DNA of 64,000 nt from Thauera linaloolentis 47Lol = DSM 12138 (GCF_000310205.1 NZ_AMXE01000004.1:1-64000); one strand, 5' to 3'. Shown: positions 1-9,156, counted from the first letter of the stretch. The notes: a model not told the origin generated them from the sequence alone. Numbers and translations: made by a program.

Positions 1-108
1 CTTCATGTCCGTTCTTCCTGCTGAAAACGGACTCTACTAACCTTCAACCGGTACGTCCTATGGGGGGCAGGTCAATGACAATTTGCGCAATGCCGTAGGG
101 GAGAGAGC

Positions 109-1140
109 ATGACAGTGATGATCAATGGGAAGGAGTCCCGCATTGGCCTCGCATTGTCCGGCGGTGGATTTAGAGCTGCCGCTTTTCATCTGGGCATGCT
201 GCGAAAACTCCACGCACTCCAGCTGCTTCAGGGTGTTGATTTGCTGACTTGCGTCAGCGGCGGCAGTATTGCCGGAGCAACCCTTGCCGCAAATTGGTCT
301 GAAGGTATCGATACAGCACTGCAGAAGCTCGATACGTATCTCAGAACCAAATCCATCGCCGTGGGATCTGTCCTCAGCGGCATTCTGGATCCCTTCGAGT
401 CACGCCTGGACAAGTTGGCTGAGAGCTACGATCGTGATCTTTTTGGTGAAAAAGCGCTTTCTACTCTGCAGCAAGGCCCTCGGATCTATCTGAATGCGAC
501 CAATCTTGCGACGGGTAACATGTTTTTCTTCGTTGCCGGTGGTGGTAGCGCCTCAAAGGCCGAAATGGGGGAGCATGAGCTTGGCGTCGTCGATGCAGGG
601 AGCTTCCGAATCAGCAACGCGGTAGCGGCCTCTTCTGCATTTCCGCCAGTGTTCGGCCCTCTGCGTCTGGATGCAGAGGAGTATCCACCGGCGCAGCAAG
701 TGGGCTATGTGACGCTCACGGATGGTGGTGTTTACGACAACCTTGGCATCAACCCAGGCCTGCGGGTAGAACGTAACAAACTTGACTACCTGATCACCAG
801 CGATGGCGGAAAGCCTTTCACGAATATTTCAGAGCCTACGGAGTCTGGAGCGCTGGTTCTCAAAGCCGCTCTTGACATCTTGATGGAGCAGGTGAGGGGG
901 CTGCAGTTCGATCGTATGCAGCACCGCCATTTGGCGGGCAAGGGCCCTAAACCACTTTGGTTCTCCATCGACAGCACTGAGGGCCAGGCTGTCGCTGGGG
1001 ATGCGACTTTTGCGTCCTCCATCAGCACCAACCTCAAGCGGCTGAACAGCGACGAAATGACCGTGCTGCAACGCCACGGAGGCGCGCTTGTTGAGGCGCG
1101 CCTTCGTTCGTACGCACCTGAGCTCTTATCTGCCGTTTGA
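109..1140 (+). CDS. Patatin-like phospholipase, first gene of a three-gene cassette
   Basis: A 343-residue patatin-fold lipid acyl hydrolase is predicted. The N-terminus shows the oxyanion-loop motif SGGGFRAA (residues 17-24), the nucleophile serine in VSGGSIAGA (Ser53) and the dyad aspartate in LTDGGVYDNLG (Asp205). The nucleophile elbow reads GGSIA rather than strict GxSxG; I believe SGGS elbows occur in bacterial patatin relatives. There is no signal peptide, so it should act in the cytoplasm on membrane lipids. The start follows the purine-rich site AGGGGAGAGAGC. It is followed 62 bp later by the metallopeptidase and then the MBL gene, so the three are probably one transcript. Patatins serve as membrane-damaging effectors in several phage-defence systems (CapV in CBASS), but this one is not in the CBASS transcription unit next door. 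Confidence 0.85.
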   Translation: MTVMINGKESRIGLALSGGGFRAAAFHLGMLRKLHALQLLQGVDLLTCVSGGSIAGATLAANWSEGIDTALQKLDTYLRTKSIAVGSVLSGILDPFESRLDKLAESYDRDLFGEKALSTLQQGPRIYLNATNLATGNMFFFVAGGGSASKAEMGEHELGVVDAGSFRISNAVAASSAFPPVFGPLRLDAEEYPPAQQVGYVTLTDGGVYDNLGINPGLRVERNKLDYLITSDGGKPFTNISEPTESGALVLKAALDILMEQVRGLQFDRMQHRHLAGKGPKPLWFSIDSTEGQAVAGDATFASSISTNLKRLNSDEMTVLQRHGGALVEARLRSYAPELLSAV

Positions 1141-1202
1141 GTCGGCCTTTCCCCGAACGAGTCGCGGCCTAGTGAGCTCGCGCAGTTTACAGGAGCCCTG
1201 CG

Positions 1203-3065
1203 ATGACGATGATCAAGCCTGGGAAGCAGTCATTCTTGGTCTTGGCCCAAGATCCTGGAATGACAGGTTCGGCTGGTGAGAGGGTCTTCGCGATGGTGGA
1301 TATCCCCGCAGAACGACTCTCGCCTGGGCCTACGGGATACCGGGTTAAGGTCGTTGACTTCGATGCAGAAGCCGGCGTGCTGTATAAGGCGCACTCGTAT
1401 CAGGAGGATGCAGAGGGCCGCCTTGTCGATGCATTTTCCGACCAGCTTCAGCCAGCGGGAAGTACGCTGCGCAAGCAGTCGGAAGACCAGTTGTTGGCCA
1501 ACCCGATGTTTCATGGACAGAATGTCTATGCGTTGGTGATGCGGACGCTGGCTCGCTTTGAATATGCGCTTGGTAGGCGTGTGCACTGGGGCTTTGATGG
1601 CCATCAACTTCATGTCGCTCCGCACGCCTTTATCGACGCCAACGCGTTTTACTCGCGTGAGGATCGCGCGTTGATGTTTGGCTATTTCAGTGCAGAGCAC
1701 GAGCCTGGCCACTTCGTCTTTACCTGCCTCTCGCACGACATTGTCGTGCATGAGACCACGCACGCGTTGCTGGACGGACTCCGAGAAGGATTCATGAACT
1801 TCTCTGGCCCTGACCAGGCTGCCTTCCATGAGGGCTTCTCAGACGTAGTCGCCTTGCTGTCGGTGTTCTCGTTCAAGGAGGTCGTCGAGCTTGCTTTGAC
1901 ACGGTTTAAAGATGGCGCTGGCGGTGTTGCTATCAAGAGTAAGGGCCGATCGCTGATTCATCGCAGGGCGCTCACTGCCAGCGCTTTGGCCGATGGTGCC
2001 CTCATGGGGCTTGCGGAGGAGTTTGGCCGGGCACTGGGCGGGATGCGGGCGAATGCTCTACGTCGATCGGTGCGAATCAAGCCTTCCCGCAATTTGCTGC
2101 ATACCCCTGAATTCAGCGAGCCACACACCAGAGGGGAGATTCTGGCCGCAGCCGTGATGCGCACCTTCCTTCAGATCTGGCTGCAACGTATCGAGGAACT
2201 GGGGACGTTTGATGACGGGTACTACAACCTGACCGAGGTGGCGGCGGAGGGCGCCAAGGTGGCGGACCACTTGCTCACCATGTCGATTCGCGCCCTGGAC
2301 TATTGTCCGCCTCTGGACCTGGAGTTTGGAGACTACCTTGCCGCCTTGCTCACAGCGGATGCGGAAATCGCGCCGGACGACAAGCGCTACCACTATCGAG
2401 ACACCGTGTCGAAGGTGTTCGGCTCTTTCGGGATTGAACCTCCGGCGAGCAGAACGGATAAGCGCGGTTGCTGGACGGGCTTCACGCAGCACCCATTCAT
2501 TCAATACCGACGGACGAATTTCGAGTCCATGCTGCGCGATCCAGAAGAAGTCTTCCGGTTCATCTGGGAGAACCGGGACGTACTTGGAGTCGACGAACGC
2601 TCCTATACGCAGGTGGTCTCCGTGCGTCCCAGCATACGCATTGGACCGGAGGGCTTTCTGTTGCGCGAAACCATCTGCGAGTACATCAGCCGTGCCAACA
2701 TCTTCGGCGCAGAGCTGGGGACGGTTTGTAACGTGAATCCCCGGCCATCGGGCGTAGACTCGAATACGGCACTGACCGTATATGGTGCTGGCACGCTCGT
2801 CTTTGATCAATATGGTCAACTGAAGTACCACATTGCCCGGCAGATGAACGATGGCGACTGGCAGCGTAAACGGCTCGAGTATTTGTTTGGTGAACCTCTG
2901 GAGGATAACGAGGTCGGCAATGCTTTTGCCAATCTTCATCGGATGCGGGCGCACTGCGCCTCGTGCAACGAGCAGGGCAAAGGCAGCCGGGCATCATCAA
3001 AAGCTCGAACCAAAGGCACTCAACCAGCATCCCCTCCAGCGGGCAAGAGAGGAGGTCCAGCATGA
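1203..3065 (+). CDS. Gluzincin-type metallopeptidase, second gene of the cassette
   Basis: This 620-residue protein carries a zinc-peptidase signature: HETTH at residues 183-187 and, 23 residues on, FHEGFSDVV with Glu210 and Asp214. That is the HExxH plus ExxxD pattern of thermolysin-like gluzincins. The rest (about 120 residues before and 400 after the motif) is not a family I can name. The last 35 residues are Lys/Ser/Pro-rich and look disordered. There is no signal peptide or propeptide pattern of secreted thermolysins, so an intracellular role is likely. The start has AGGAG 9 nt upstream. Its stop overlaps the ATG of the MBL gene (ATGA), indicating translational coupling. Substrate unknown; in this setting a protease activating or regulating the patatin is a reasonable inference. 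Confidence 0.75.
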   Translation: MTMIKPGKQSFLVLAQDPGMTGSAGERVFAMVDIPAERLSPGPTGYRVKVVDFDAEAGVLYKAHSYQEDAEGRLVDAFSDQLQPAGSTLRKQSEDQLLANPMFHGQNVYALVMRTLARFEYALGRRVHWGFDGHQLHVAPHAFIDANAFYSREDRALMFGYFSAEHEPGHFVFTCLSHDIVVHETTHALLDGLREGFMNFSGPDQAAFHEGFSDVVALLSVFSFKEVVELALTRFKDGAGGVAIKSKGRSLIHRRALTASALADGALMGLAEEFGRALGGMRANALRRSVRIKPSRNLLHTPEFSEPHTRGEILAAAVMRTFLQIWLQRIEELGTFDDGYYNLTEVAAEGAKVADHLLTMSIRALDYCPPLDLEFGDYLAALLTADAEIAPDDKRYHYRDTVSKVFGSFGIEPPASRTDKRGCWTGFTQHPFIQYRRTNFESMLRDPEEVFRFIWENRDVLGVDERSYTQVVSVRPSIRIGPEGFLLRETICEYISRANIFGAELGTVCNVNPRPSGVDSNTALTVYGAGTLVFDQYGQLKYHIARQMNDGDWQRKRLEYLFGEPLEDNEVGNAFANLHRMRAHCASCNEQGKGSRASSKARTKGTQPASPPAGKRGGPA

Positions 3066-4441
3066 GTACGAAGGGAGGTACTAAGACCAATGCGGCAAGA
3101 GCCAAGCCGCCGACGAAGGTACAGGCCCCCAAGAGTCCGACCCACCTCAATTTGTTCGCGTACCAGGTCGGCTTCGGCGACTGTTTTCTGTTGCAGTTTG
3201 TCTATGGAGATGGGGATTCTGACAAACGGCACGTACTGATTGACTTCGGCACCACTGGCGCGCCTGAGGCAGACAGTGGCACACTCATGCGGAGAATTGC
3301 GGAAGACATCAGAGACAAATGCCAGGGTGCCCGACTGGATGTCGTCGTGGCCACGCATAGGCATGCTGATCACATCAGCGGTTTCGCCACCAAAGCCAAC
3401 GGCAAGGGATCCGGTGACATCATCCGTGCCCTCAAGCCCCGATTGGTGCTGCAGCCATGGACTGAAGATCTGGCGCTGGCGACGGATGCCTCGGGGCCAA
3501 CATCCAAAGGGATCAAGGCAAGTGCTGGCAGCATTCGCACTGTGAGTTCTCTGGCGGCCATGACCAGCTTGGCTGAACAGGTCACAAGGTTGGCTATCGA
3601 GAGGCCCAACACCTTGCCCCCGGGCTTGGCCGACAGACTGGAGTTCCTCGGCCGAGACAACACGAAGAATCTCTCCGCTGTTGAGAATTTGGCACAAATG
3701 GGGCAGGTTGGAAAAAGCGCCTACGCTTACTTCGGTGTGCAGGATCCGCTTGAGGACCTGCTGCCTGGAGTGAATACCCATGTACTGGGGCCACCCACGG
3801 TGGAGCAGTGCTCGGCCATCAAAAAGCAACGTGCCACGGACAATGATCAATTTTGGCATTTCCATGCGCGTGGAGTTGCAACAACGAACTCGATCAATGG
3901 GAACGGTACCGCACCATTCGATACGGCCTTCGTCAAAGCCAAAAAGGGCAAACTTCCACGAGAGGCGCGCTGGGCGGCGAGACACATTACCAATGCGCGG
4001 GGCAATCAACTCCTGGGCATTGTCACTATGCTGGACAAAGCGATGAACAACACCAGCCTCATTTTGCTTTTTGAAGTTGGCGGGAAGCGGCTGCTTTTTC
4101 CTGGCGATGCACAACTCGAGAACTGGTCATATGCACTGGAGCAACCTGGCGTCGCGGAACTGCTTGCTGATGTGGACCTGTACAAGGTAGGGCATCATGG
4201 CAGCTTAAATGCCACGCCGAAATCACTTTGGAAGGGCTTTAGAAAGCGTGGCAAGCCTGAAAAGACTGATCGCATGACTTCCGTTTTGTCGACAATGGCT
4301 GGTAAGCACGGCAGCGAAGGAAAGAAGACTGAGGTTCCCCGCAAAACATTGGTTGATGAGCTAAAGCACGACACGCATTTTCACTCTACTCACGAGGTAC
4401 CTACGAGTACCCTCTACAGTCACGTACGGATCGATTTCTGA
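3062..4441 (+). CDS. ComEC-type metallo-beta-lactamase-fold hydrolase, third gene of the cassette
   Basis: A 459-residue MBL-fold protein. Residues 35-45 (QVGFGDCFLLQ) and the metal motif THRHADH (HxHxDH, His99 to His104) are followed by a C-terminal FPGDAQ aspartate loop and the KVGHHGS motif, the arrangement of soluble ComEC/Rec2-like MBL domains. A linker of about 180 residues between HxHxDH and GDA is longer than in plain MBL enzymes. The chosen ATG overlaps the preceding stop and has AGGAGG 6 nt upstream; a longer open frame begins at 2963 inside the peptidase gene and is unlikely. MBL proteins of this kind are hydrolases of phosphodiesters or nucleotides and recur next to proteases in bacterial conflict loci. 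The substrate here is unknown. Confidence 0.8.
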   Translation: MSTKGGTKTNAARAKPPTKVQAPKSPTHLNLFAYQVGFGDCFLLQFVYGDGDSDKRHVLIDFGTTGAPEADSGTLMRRIAEDIRDKCQGARLDVVVATHRHADHISGFATKANGKGSGDIIRALKPRLVLQPWTEDLALATDASGPTSKGIKASAGSIRTVSSLAAMTSLAEQVTRLAIERPNTLPPGLADRLEFLGRDNTKNLSAVENLAQMGQVGKSAYAYFGVQDPLEDLLPGVNTHVLGPPTVEQCSAIKKQRATDNDQFWHFHARGVATTNSINGNGTAPFDTAFVKAKKGKLPREARWAARHITNARGNQLLGIVTMLDKAMNNTSLILLFEVGGKRLLFPGDAQLENWSYALEQPGVAELLADVDLYKVGHHGSLNATPKSLWKGFRKRGKPEKTDRMTSVLSTMAGKHGSEGKKTEVPRKTLVDELKHDTHFHSTHEVPTSTLYSHVRIDF

Positions 4442-4512
4442 AGGTTCTTTTCTGCACCTCTAGCCGGGGGATGCTCTGCCCACGGTCACGCCACTGACAG
4501 CCGCCCGCCTAA

Positions 4513-4556
4513 AGGGCAATCGTTGCCGCTGGCGATGCCTCTGCAGCGGTTGCCCT
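4513..4556. terminator. Stem-loop between convergent operons
   Basis: The left arms AGGGCAA (4513-4519) and CCGCTG (4526-4531) can pair with CAGCGG (4544-4549) and TTGCCCT (4550-4556), leaving a 6-nt bulge on the left side. It lies between the convergent MBL gene and the CBASS effector, the right place for a shared terminator. There is no clear T-run, so termination is only inferred. Confidence 0.35.
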
Positions 4557-4632
4557 CGCTCCCGCACCGAGCATTGAAGCTCGGTTCTTGACTCTTCACA
4601 ACTAGCTCGCTTTGCCTGCGAGCCGGTCTCTA

Positions 4633-6171
4633 TCAGGGCCGCTCGATGTCCGGGTACAACAGCGACGGCTCGTATGATCCATGACGGTCGCGACCGAAGT
4701 CGAACTCGTAAAGCGTGACGGGCTTTAAGACCTGGACATGTCGACCGAGGAAGAACGTGAATGCGTTTGGCGCGGCCACGAAGAGATGCACGCGCTCCAT
4801 GAGGAGTGCGGGATCGACCTCGCGATCGCTCTTGAGGCGATCGGCCAAGCTCTCGGCGAGCTGAATCGCATGCGCCCCGCACTCGACTACGCTTTGCCCA
4901 CTGGCGACATTGGGCCGGGCGATCAACACGCGACGAATGCCTGGCAGCTTCTGCGCCACGTACTGACGCACCATGGGCGCGGTATCCCGCGTGATGCTGA
5001 CCGCGTACGCCGTCCCCTGCCCTTCAGGAGAGACGATTTCCTCCTCGAAGATCCAGGTGGGCCACGCAGGTGAAGGCGGCCGGTCGTTCGGCGACCAGAC
5101 GACGCGCGTCGGCGAGCGCTGAACGATCTCAATGATACGACCAGACTTCGTATCCAGCACGGCGCCGGCCGCGAACGCGATCGTCGCGTGCGCATCGATC
5201 GCCAACCGCAGATGCCCATCCTCTGCCGGCAGCTTCAGCAGGAACTCCTTCAGGCGAGGCTGTAGCGATGCCTTCCAGGCACTCGTGTCACGGATGAAAC
5301 GATCGTCGAACGCCGGCACCATGTTCAAGGTGTCCTCGCACATGAGTTCGAGCCGATCGGATGCGTGCTCGAAGGTCTTTACGCCATACATGCGCACCGA
5401 TCTCTCCGGCGCTGCGAGCAGCCCCTCGTCGCCGCACTTCTCCCGGAATGTCTTGCGATCGAACTCGGTTCTCCGCTGACCAACCCACTCGAAGATGTTG
5501 CCATCGTAGATCGTGCTGCTCGAATTCGGATCGGGCCGTTTCAACCCCGCGAAGCGGCACGCCACGTCCAGGCGATCACGTAGCATGTCGAGCGAATCGC
5601 TCGTGTGCGCGAGGCTGAGCGCGACACCCAAGGAACGCAGTTCTGCTTCGTCGATGCCCAGGTGCGACATCCACAACTGCCGCAACTGGAACATCGCGCT
5701 GCGCTCGGTCTTGCCCGTGAACATCTCCTCGATGTTCAGGGTGAACGACTTCATGCGTAGCAGGGTGTGCAGTGGGTCGTCGACATAGGTGCGATGGTTG
5801 GTCACCAGCGAGAGTCTTGACGTCCTTCCCTCCGCCCGGTCGTATTGAAGCGCGCTGTAGGCGCGTTGCAGCATCGAGGTCGTCTGGGCGTTGATGAACG
5901 CGGGCAGCGTGAGATCCTCGAAGGTGTAGTAGCCGCCCGTGGCGTGCCACTTGCACTGCATCCGCTCCACGAGGATCGCGTTCCCGAACTGGTTCTTCGG
6001 CGCGTGCGCGGGGTCGTACTCCACCCAGATGTCGTCGAAGCCGCGAGGGCCAGCTTCGAACCCCACGCGCGTTACCCTGCCCTCGGGATCAAGCAGGTGT
6101 GCCGCGTGCATCCAGAACATACGCGCCTGAAACGTGTCCCCATCGCGCCGCGTGACCACTGCCTGCGTCAT
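4633..6171 (-). CDS. cap4: CBASS effector: nuclease-like N-terminus plus SAVED domain (Cap4-like)
   Basis: A 512-residue effector, last in the CBASS operon. The C-terminal third (about residues 340-510) matches SAVED, a cyclic-oligonucleotide sensor: conserved elements are IARPNVASGQSVVECGAHAI, HLFVAAPNAFTFFLGR and LYEFDFGRDRHGSYEPSL. The N-terminal part has Glu39, Asp46/Asp47 and QCK (Gln72, Lys74) in the order of a PD-(D/E)xK/QxK endonuclease fold, as in the DUF4297 domain of Cap4. Expected action is degradation of double-stranded DNA once the second messenger binds and infection is sensed. The start has GGGAGA 8 nt upstream and lies 15 bp after the CD-NTase stop. The nuclease assignment rests on motif spacing, not on overall similarity. 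Confidence 0.82.
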   Translation of the reverse strand: MTQAVVTRRDGDTFQARMFWMHAAHLLDPEGRVTRVGFEAGPRGFDDIWVEYDPAHAPKNQFGNAILVERMQCKWHATGGYYTFEDLTLPAFINAQTTSMLQRAYSALQYDRAEGRTSRLSLVTNHRTYVDDPLHTLLRMKSFTLNIEEMFTGKTERSAMFQLRQLWMSHLGIDEAELRSLGVALSLAHTSDSLDMLRDRLDVACRFAGLKRPDPNSSSTIYDGNIFEWVGQRRTEFDRKTFREKCGDEGLLAAPERSVRMYGVKTFEHASDRLELMCEDTLNMVPAFDDRFIRDTSAWKASLQPRLKEFLLKLPAEDGHLRLAIDAHATIAFAAGAVLDTKSGRIIEIVQRSPTRVVWSPNDRPPSPAWPTWIFEEEIVSPEGQGTAYAVSITRDTAPMVRQYVAQKLPGIRRVLIARPNVASGQSVVECGAHAIQLAESLADRLKSDREVDPALLMERVHLFVAAPNAFTFFLGRHVQVLKPVTLYEFDFGRDRHGSYEPSLLYPDIERP

Positions 6172-6186
6172 CGAGTTCTCCCGTCT

Positions 6187-7086
6187 TCAGCTCAGGGGAA
6201 ACATCGGACCGAAGAGTTCGCGCCAGGTCCTCAGCGCCTCGCCGTTGCGCCCCTGGCGCACGTGGTTGATGGCAATGCCGGCTTGGCGAGCCGCCTCTTC
6301 CAGAGTGCGGCGGGCGTTCGCGATGCGGGTCGCGTCCATCGAGGCGCTGATCGGCGGCCCCAGCCCCGCGGGATCGGCCCAAGTCTCGCCGATACGCTGA
6401 GCGAGGGTGGCGAAAAAGGCCTGCATCTCCCGATCAAACTGGCCGCTCCAGCCACCATACAGGCAGTCGAGCGCTATGACCTCGATCAGGAACGACGGCT
6501 TCACGGGTTTCTCGCCGTGCTTCTTGTTGTTGTTCCAGTACTTCGCCATCCGCACGAGTCCCTTCCACTCGCTGCCGTATGCGCGGTGCGCATCAACGGC
6601 CTTTTCGGCGTGCTTCTGCGGATTGGTCTTGATCCACTTGCCGGTGTCACCATCAGGAATCTCGTAGTCGTCGCCACTATCAAAGGCCGGCACGACATCG
6701 ACGCTCAGGATCTTGTAGTCGGTCTTGTCCTCCTCCTTCACGTCGACGCCGAAGTCGATGTTGATGGAGCGGCTCTGACGGCGCACCGCCTTCTCGCCAT
6801 ATTTCTCGACGAGCACTTCCTTGTACTTGTCGAGGACGACGCCGGCGGCCTTTTCCCGATAGTGCCGCTCGGCCTGCTTCATGACGAAGAAGATGTCGAT
6901 GTCCTTGAGCGGCTTGGTCTTGGTGTAGCGGGCGTACGAGCCGGTCAGGAAGTCGCGGTCGATCGCGAACTTCGTGCGCACGAACCCGCGGACCTCCGTG
7001 TGCCGCGCGCTCGCGTTCTTCTGCTCGCGATCGTTGAGCTCCAGCCGGGACTTGAACTTGCGGAATGCCTCGTCGACGGTCAGCAT
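6187..7086 (-). CDS. CBASS CD-NTase (cGAS/DncV-like nucleotidyltransferase)
   Basis: A 299-residue nucleotidyltransferase. [20 protein letters not shown] carries the GS motif (Gly49-Ser50) and the first two catalytic aspartates (Asp62, Asp64); the third is Asp130 in SVDVVPAF. It should make a cyclic di- or trinucleotide on phage infection and signal to the SAVED effector. SAVED partners usually bind cyclic trinucleotides, but the product cannot be read from sequence. Association with HORMA and TRIP13 places it with clade C/D enzymes. The start at 7086 overlaps the HORMA stop by one base (TGATG); a longer open frame to 7188 runs inside the HORMA gene and is unlikely. Confidence 0.9.
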   Translation of the reverse strand: MLTVDEAFRKFKSRLELNDREQKNASARHTEVRGFVRTKFAIDRDFLTGSYARYTKTKPLKDIDIFFVMKQAERHYREKAAGVVLDKYKEVLVEKYGEKAVRRQSRSINIDFGVDVKEEDKTDYKILSVDVVPAFDSGDDYEIPDGDTGKWIKTNPQKHAEKAVDAHRAYGSEWKGLVRMAKYWNNNKKHGEKPVKPSFLIEVIALDCLYGGWSGQFDREMQAFFATLAQRIGETWADPAGLGPPISASMDATRIANARRTLEEAARQAGIAINHVRQGRNGEALRTWRELFGPMFPLS

Positions 7087-7586
7087 CAGGCCTTTCTCCA
7101 GTAGGTGGTATTGGCGCTCAGGCCATTGTGTTCGACGGTAGTGCCGAGGCTTTGGCGAACCATGCCGTCGGTCGAGCGCAGGGTGCAACTGCTCCAGCCG
7201 TTGACGTCAGGTCGCCCCGGCTTGTTGTGCACCGATACTCTGTAGTCGGCCTGCGCGGGAACAAGCCCGGCTTTCTTGATGGCCCACTTCAACTGCTCGG
7301 TGTCGGTCCAGAAAGTGCCGGCCGACACGTCCCACGTGTAGACGACCTCGATGTCCCAGCGGAGCAGTAGGCCGTCGGTCTTCGGATCGAAGATCTCGAG
7401 CGTCACGCTCTCGAGATGTCGGGACTCGATCCACGCGCTGAGACCGCGCAGAAGAACGGCCCAGTCGTTGACCAGCTTGGTCGGATCCAGCCCACTCAGC
7501 CTGATGATGTCCTTCAGGCTCTTCAGGATGTTGTCGGCCACATAGACCACCGACTGCGTGTACGAGAAGACGGCTACGGCACTCAT
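7086..7586 (-). CDS. cap7: CBASS HORMA-domain protein 1 (Cap7-like)
   Basis: This 166-residue protein has the profile of bacterial HORMA proteins: an N-terminal helix with a [14 protein letters not shown] stretch, a central [17 protein letters not shown] strand pair, and a C-terminal safety-belt-like part ending in TTYWRKA. In HORMA-containing CBASS the closed HORMA binds a peptide and then activates the CD-NTase, so it is the infection sensor. Four-base overlap with the upstream gene and one-base overlap with the CD-NTase gene show strict co-translation. Assignment rests on sequence pattern plus position between the ATPase and the CD-NTase. Confidence 0.8.
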   Translation of the reverse strand: MSAVAVFSYTQSVVYVADNILKSLKDIIRLSGLDPTKLVNDWAVLLRGLSAWIESRHLESVTLEIFDPKTDGLLLRWDIEVVYTWDVSAGTFWTDTEQLKWAIKKAGLVPAQADYRVSVHNKPGRPDVNGWSSCTLRSTDGMVRQSLGTTVEHNGLSANTTYWRKA

Positions 7587-8056
7587 GATTTCAGGAAGGC
7601 ATCGACGTTGAGGGACAAGCCCTGGGATTGCGCAGCCGCTTTCTCACTCTCGCCCAGCGTGGCTGTCTGGTCGCGGGCGGTGATCCTCGTGCTCTTGGCC
7701 TTAAGCGCACGCTGCACCCATTCGAGATCGTCCGCGGGGCATGGCAACGAAACCGACCAATCACCCTTCAGCGGGTCGAAGCCCAGAGCGTCCTCCTTCG
7801 CGTCTGCCCCATCAATCGCGTCTTCGTCGTAGAGGCAATAGACCCGGGTGCGCGGCCCATTGCAGGTAACAACGATGGCGGCGTCCTTGGGTGCGCGCTC
7901 GGCGATAATCGAGCCAGCTACGCCGGCGACGGATTGCAGTTCTGCCTTCGCGGTGCCTTCCTTGCCCTGTGTCAGCAGTTCAACGATCAGCGCCCAGGTC
8001 TGAGCGGTGTCCCGATGCGGCGAGCTACGGATCACGCGGCTGGCGACGGTGCTCAT
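7583..8056 (-). CDS. cap8: CBASS second HORMA-like protein (Cap8-like)
   Basis: A 157-residue protein sitting where two-HORMA CBASS operons carry their second, divergent HORMA (HORMA3/Cap8). The sequence is weakly conserved: an N-terminal helix with SPHRDTAQTWALIVELLT, a central RTRVYCLYDEDAI strand, and GDWSVSLPCPADDLEWVQRAL. I see no catalytic motif. In the Pseudomonas aeruginosa system the second HORMA forms part of the sensor complex and can supply the peptide ligand for the first. Here that role is inferred from operon position and size, not from strong homology. It overlaps both neighbours by 4 bp. Confidence 0.65.
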   Translation of the reverse strand: MSTVASRVIRSSPHRDTAQTWALIVELLTQGKEGTAKAELQSVAGVAGSIIAERAPKDAAIVVTCNGPRTRVYCLYDEDAIDGADAKEDALGFDPLKGDWSVSLPCPADDLEWVQRALKAKSTRITARDQTATLGESEKAAAQSQGLSLNVDAFLKS

Positions 8057-8955
8057 TTCGCACCTCCCTTGTCGGTCCGGGCTGCCTTGGCGGCCTTGGC
8101 TGCATCCAGCAGATCCGTGATCTTCAGTTGCGCCGGAGCAATGGCGACTTCCTTCCGCATGGTGAGCGCCGCAGCGACCGTCTTGCGGATCGCCCGTCCG
8201 TCGAGACCGACAACCTCATCCACCACGGCGTTGAACCTCGGGCCGCTTGCCAGGTCGGCGATCGACGGATACGTCTGCGCCAAGCCGTTCAGGCACTCAC
8301 GCAGGATCTGCTCGCAGGCCGCTGTGCCCGGCATCGGGATCTCGAGTACCAAGTCGCACCGCGACGTGAACGCGGTGTCCACCGCTTGAGGAAAGTTGCT
8401 CGTGGCGATAAAGAGCAGGTTGTGGTGCGTCTCCGCGAGAGCGTCCAGTTGAACCAGCACGGCATCGGTGGCGCGATGGACGTCGACGGGGTTTGCCTGC
8501 AAGCTCAACTTGCTGCGATCGGCCGCAAGGGTCTCGACCTCATCCAGCAGGACGATGGTCGGGCCGGTGAGCGCGCTCTCCGCGATCGTCTGTGAGAACA
8601 GGTCGGAGACAGCCTTCTGAGTCTTGCCCATCATGGCGCTGCCGAGGGCGTGAGGATCGACCTCAAGCAGCCGGAACTTGCTCTTGTCGAACACCGTTGC
8701 CGTCTCCGCAGCGAGGCCTTTGGCCAGTGAGGTCTTGCCGGTGCCCGGCTGGCCGACCAGGAGGATCGTGCCGTGCAGCGGGAGAACCGTTCGCGCGACC
8801 TTGCTCCGGACCGTGAAGTTAACGATGGCCTGCGAAAGTAGTTGGTCCTTGGTCCTCTTGTCGATCACGATCGATGACCACAGCTCGCGCAAACCGCCGT
8901 CGGGGAGCGTCGTGATGCGATGGATACCTTTAGCGTTTTCGGGAGGCGATGACAT
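8053..8955 (-). CDS. cap6: CBASS TRIP13-like AAA+ ATPase (Cap6)
   Basis: A 300-residue AAA+ ATPase with Walker A GQPGTGKT (68-75) and Walker B IVLLDEVETL (Asp138-Glu139), followed by sensor-1 FIATSNFPQ and an arginine-finger region in TAFTSRCDLVLEIPMP. TRIP13/Pch2-type ATPases remodel closed HORMA proteins back to the open state. In CBASS, Cap6 therefore keeps the system off and resets it. It is the first gene of the five-gene minus-strand operon and shares a 201-bp intergenic region with the divergent WYL regulator. Its presence together with two HORMA genes makes the locus a type III CBASS. Confidence 0.9.
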   Translation of the reverse strand: MSSPPENAKGIHRITTLPDGGLRELWSSIVIDKRTKDQLLSQAIVNFTVRSKVARTVLPLHGTILLVGQPGTGKTSLAKGLAAETATVFDKSKFRLLEVDPHALGSAMMGKTQKAVSDLFSQTIAESALTGPTIVLLDEVETLAADRSKLSLQANPVDVHRATDAVLVQLDALAETHHNLLFIATSNFPQAVDTAFTSRCDLVLEIPMPGTAACEQILRECLNGLAQTYPSIADLASGPRFNAVVDEVVGLDGRAIRKTVAAALTMRKEVAIAPAQLKITDLLDAAKAAKAARTDKGGAK

Positions 8956-9081
8956 GGCTGGCTACAAGCGTTCAATGGTGTAAATCGGGCGTATTGCCGC
9001 TGTCCCCCTGCCCGTTGCAGAGCCCAGAGAGTGCGGCCACATCTTCTTCACATGTCGAGATCGACTGCTTGAACGTAGCTT

Positions 9082-9142
9082 ATCACATGATCAATATGAT
9101 TCTATAAAAAGCGTAAATCGATCCCAAAATATCCGCTGATCA
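9082..9142. promoter_or_regulatory. Candidate CapW operators between CBASS operon and capW
   Basis: Two related segments centred on the palindrome TGATCA (9088-9093 and 9137-9142) occur 49 bp apart in the divergent promoter region. Each continues similarly: TGATCAATATGATTC and TGATCAAGTATCATTC. The first lies in a wider imperfect inverted repeat, ATCACA..TGATCA..ATATGAT. The region is AT-rich compared with its surroundings. CapW proteins are known to repress CBASS promoters through inverted repeats; these are the best candidates visible. Confidence 0.45.
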
Positions 9143-9156
9143 AGTATCATTCGGCC

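Noticed and set aside
1230-1829. 199-codon minus-strand frame over the peptidase gene
   Set aside because: It is the antisense shadow of a gene with clear HExxH motifs and has no family signature.
2058-2954. 298-codon minus-strand frame over the peptidase gene
   Set aside because: Antisense shadow in high-GC coding DNA; no motif or ribosome site.
5845-7104. 419-codon plus-strand frame across the CBASS effector and CD-NTase
   Set aside because: Antisense to two genes with intact catalytic motifs; composition is typical of a shadow frame.
7086-7188. Longer N-terminus of the CD-NTase
   Set aside because: The extra 34 codons lie within the HORMA gene and do not resemble CD-NTases; the ATG at 7086 is coupled to the HORMA stop.
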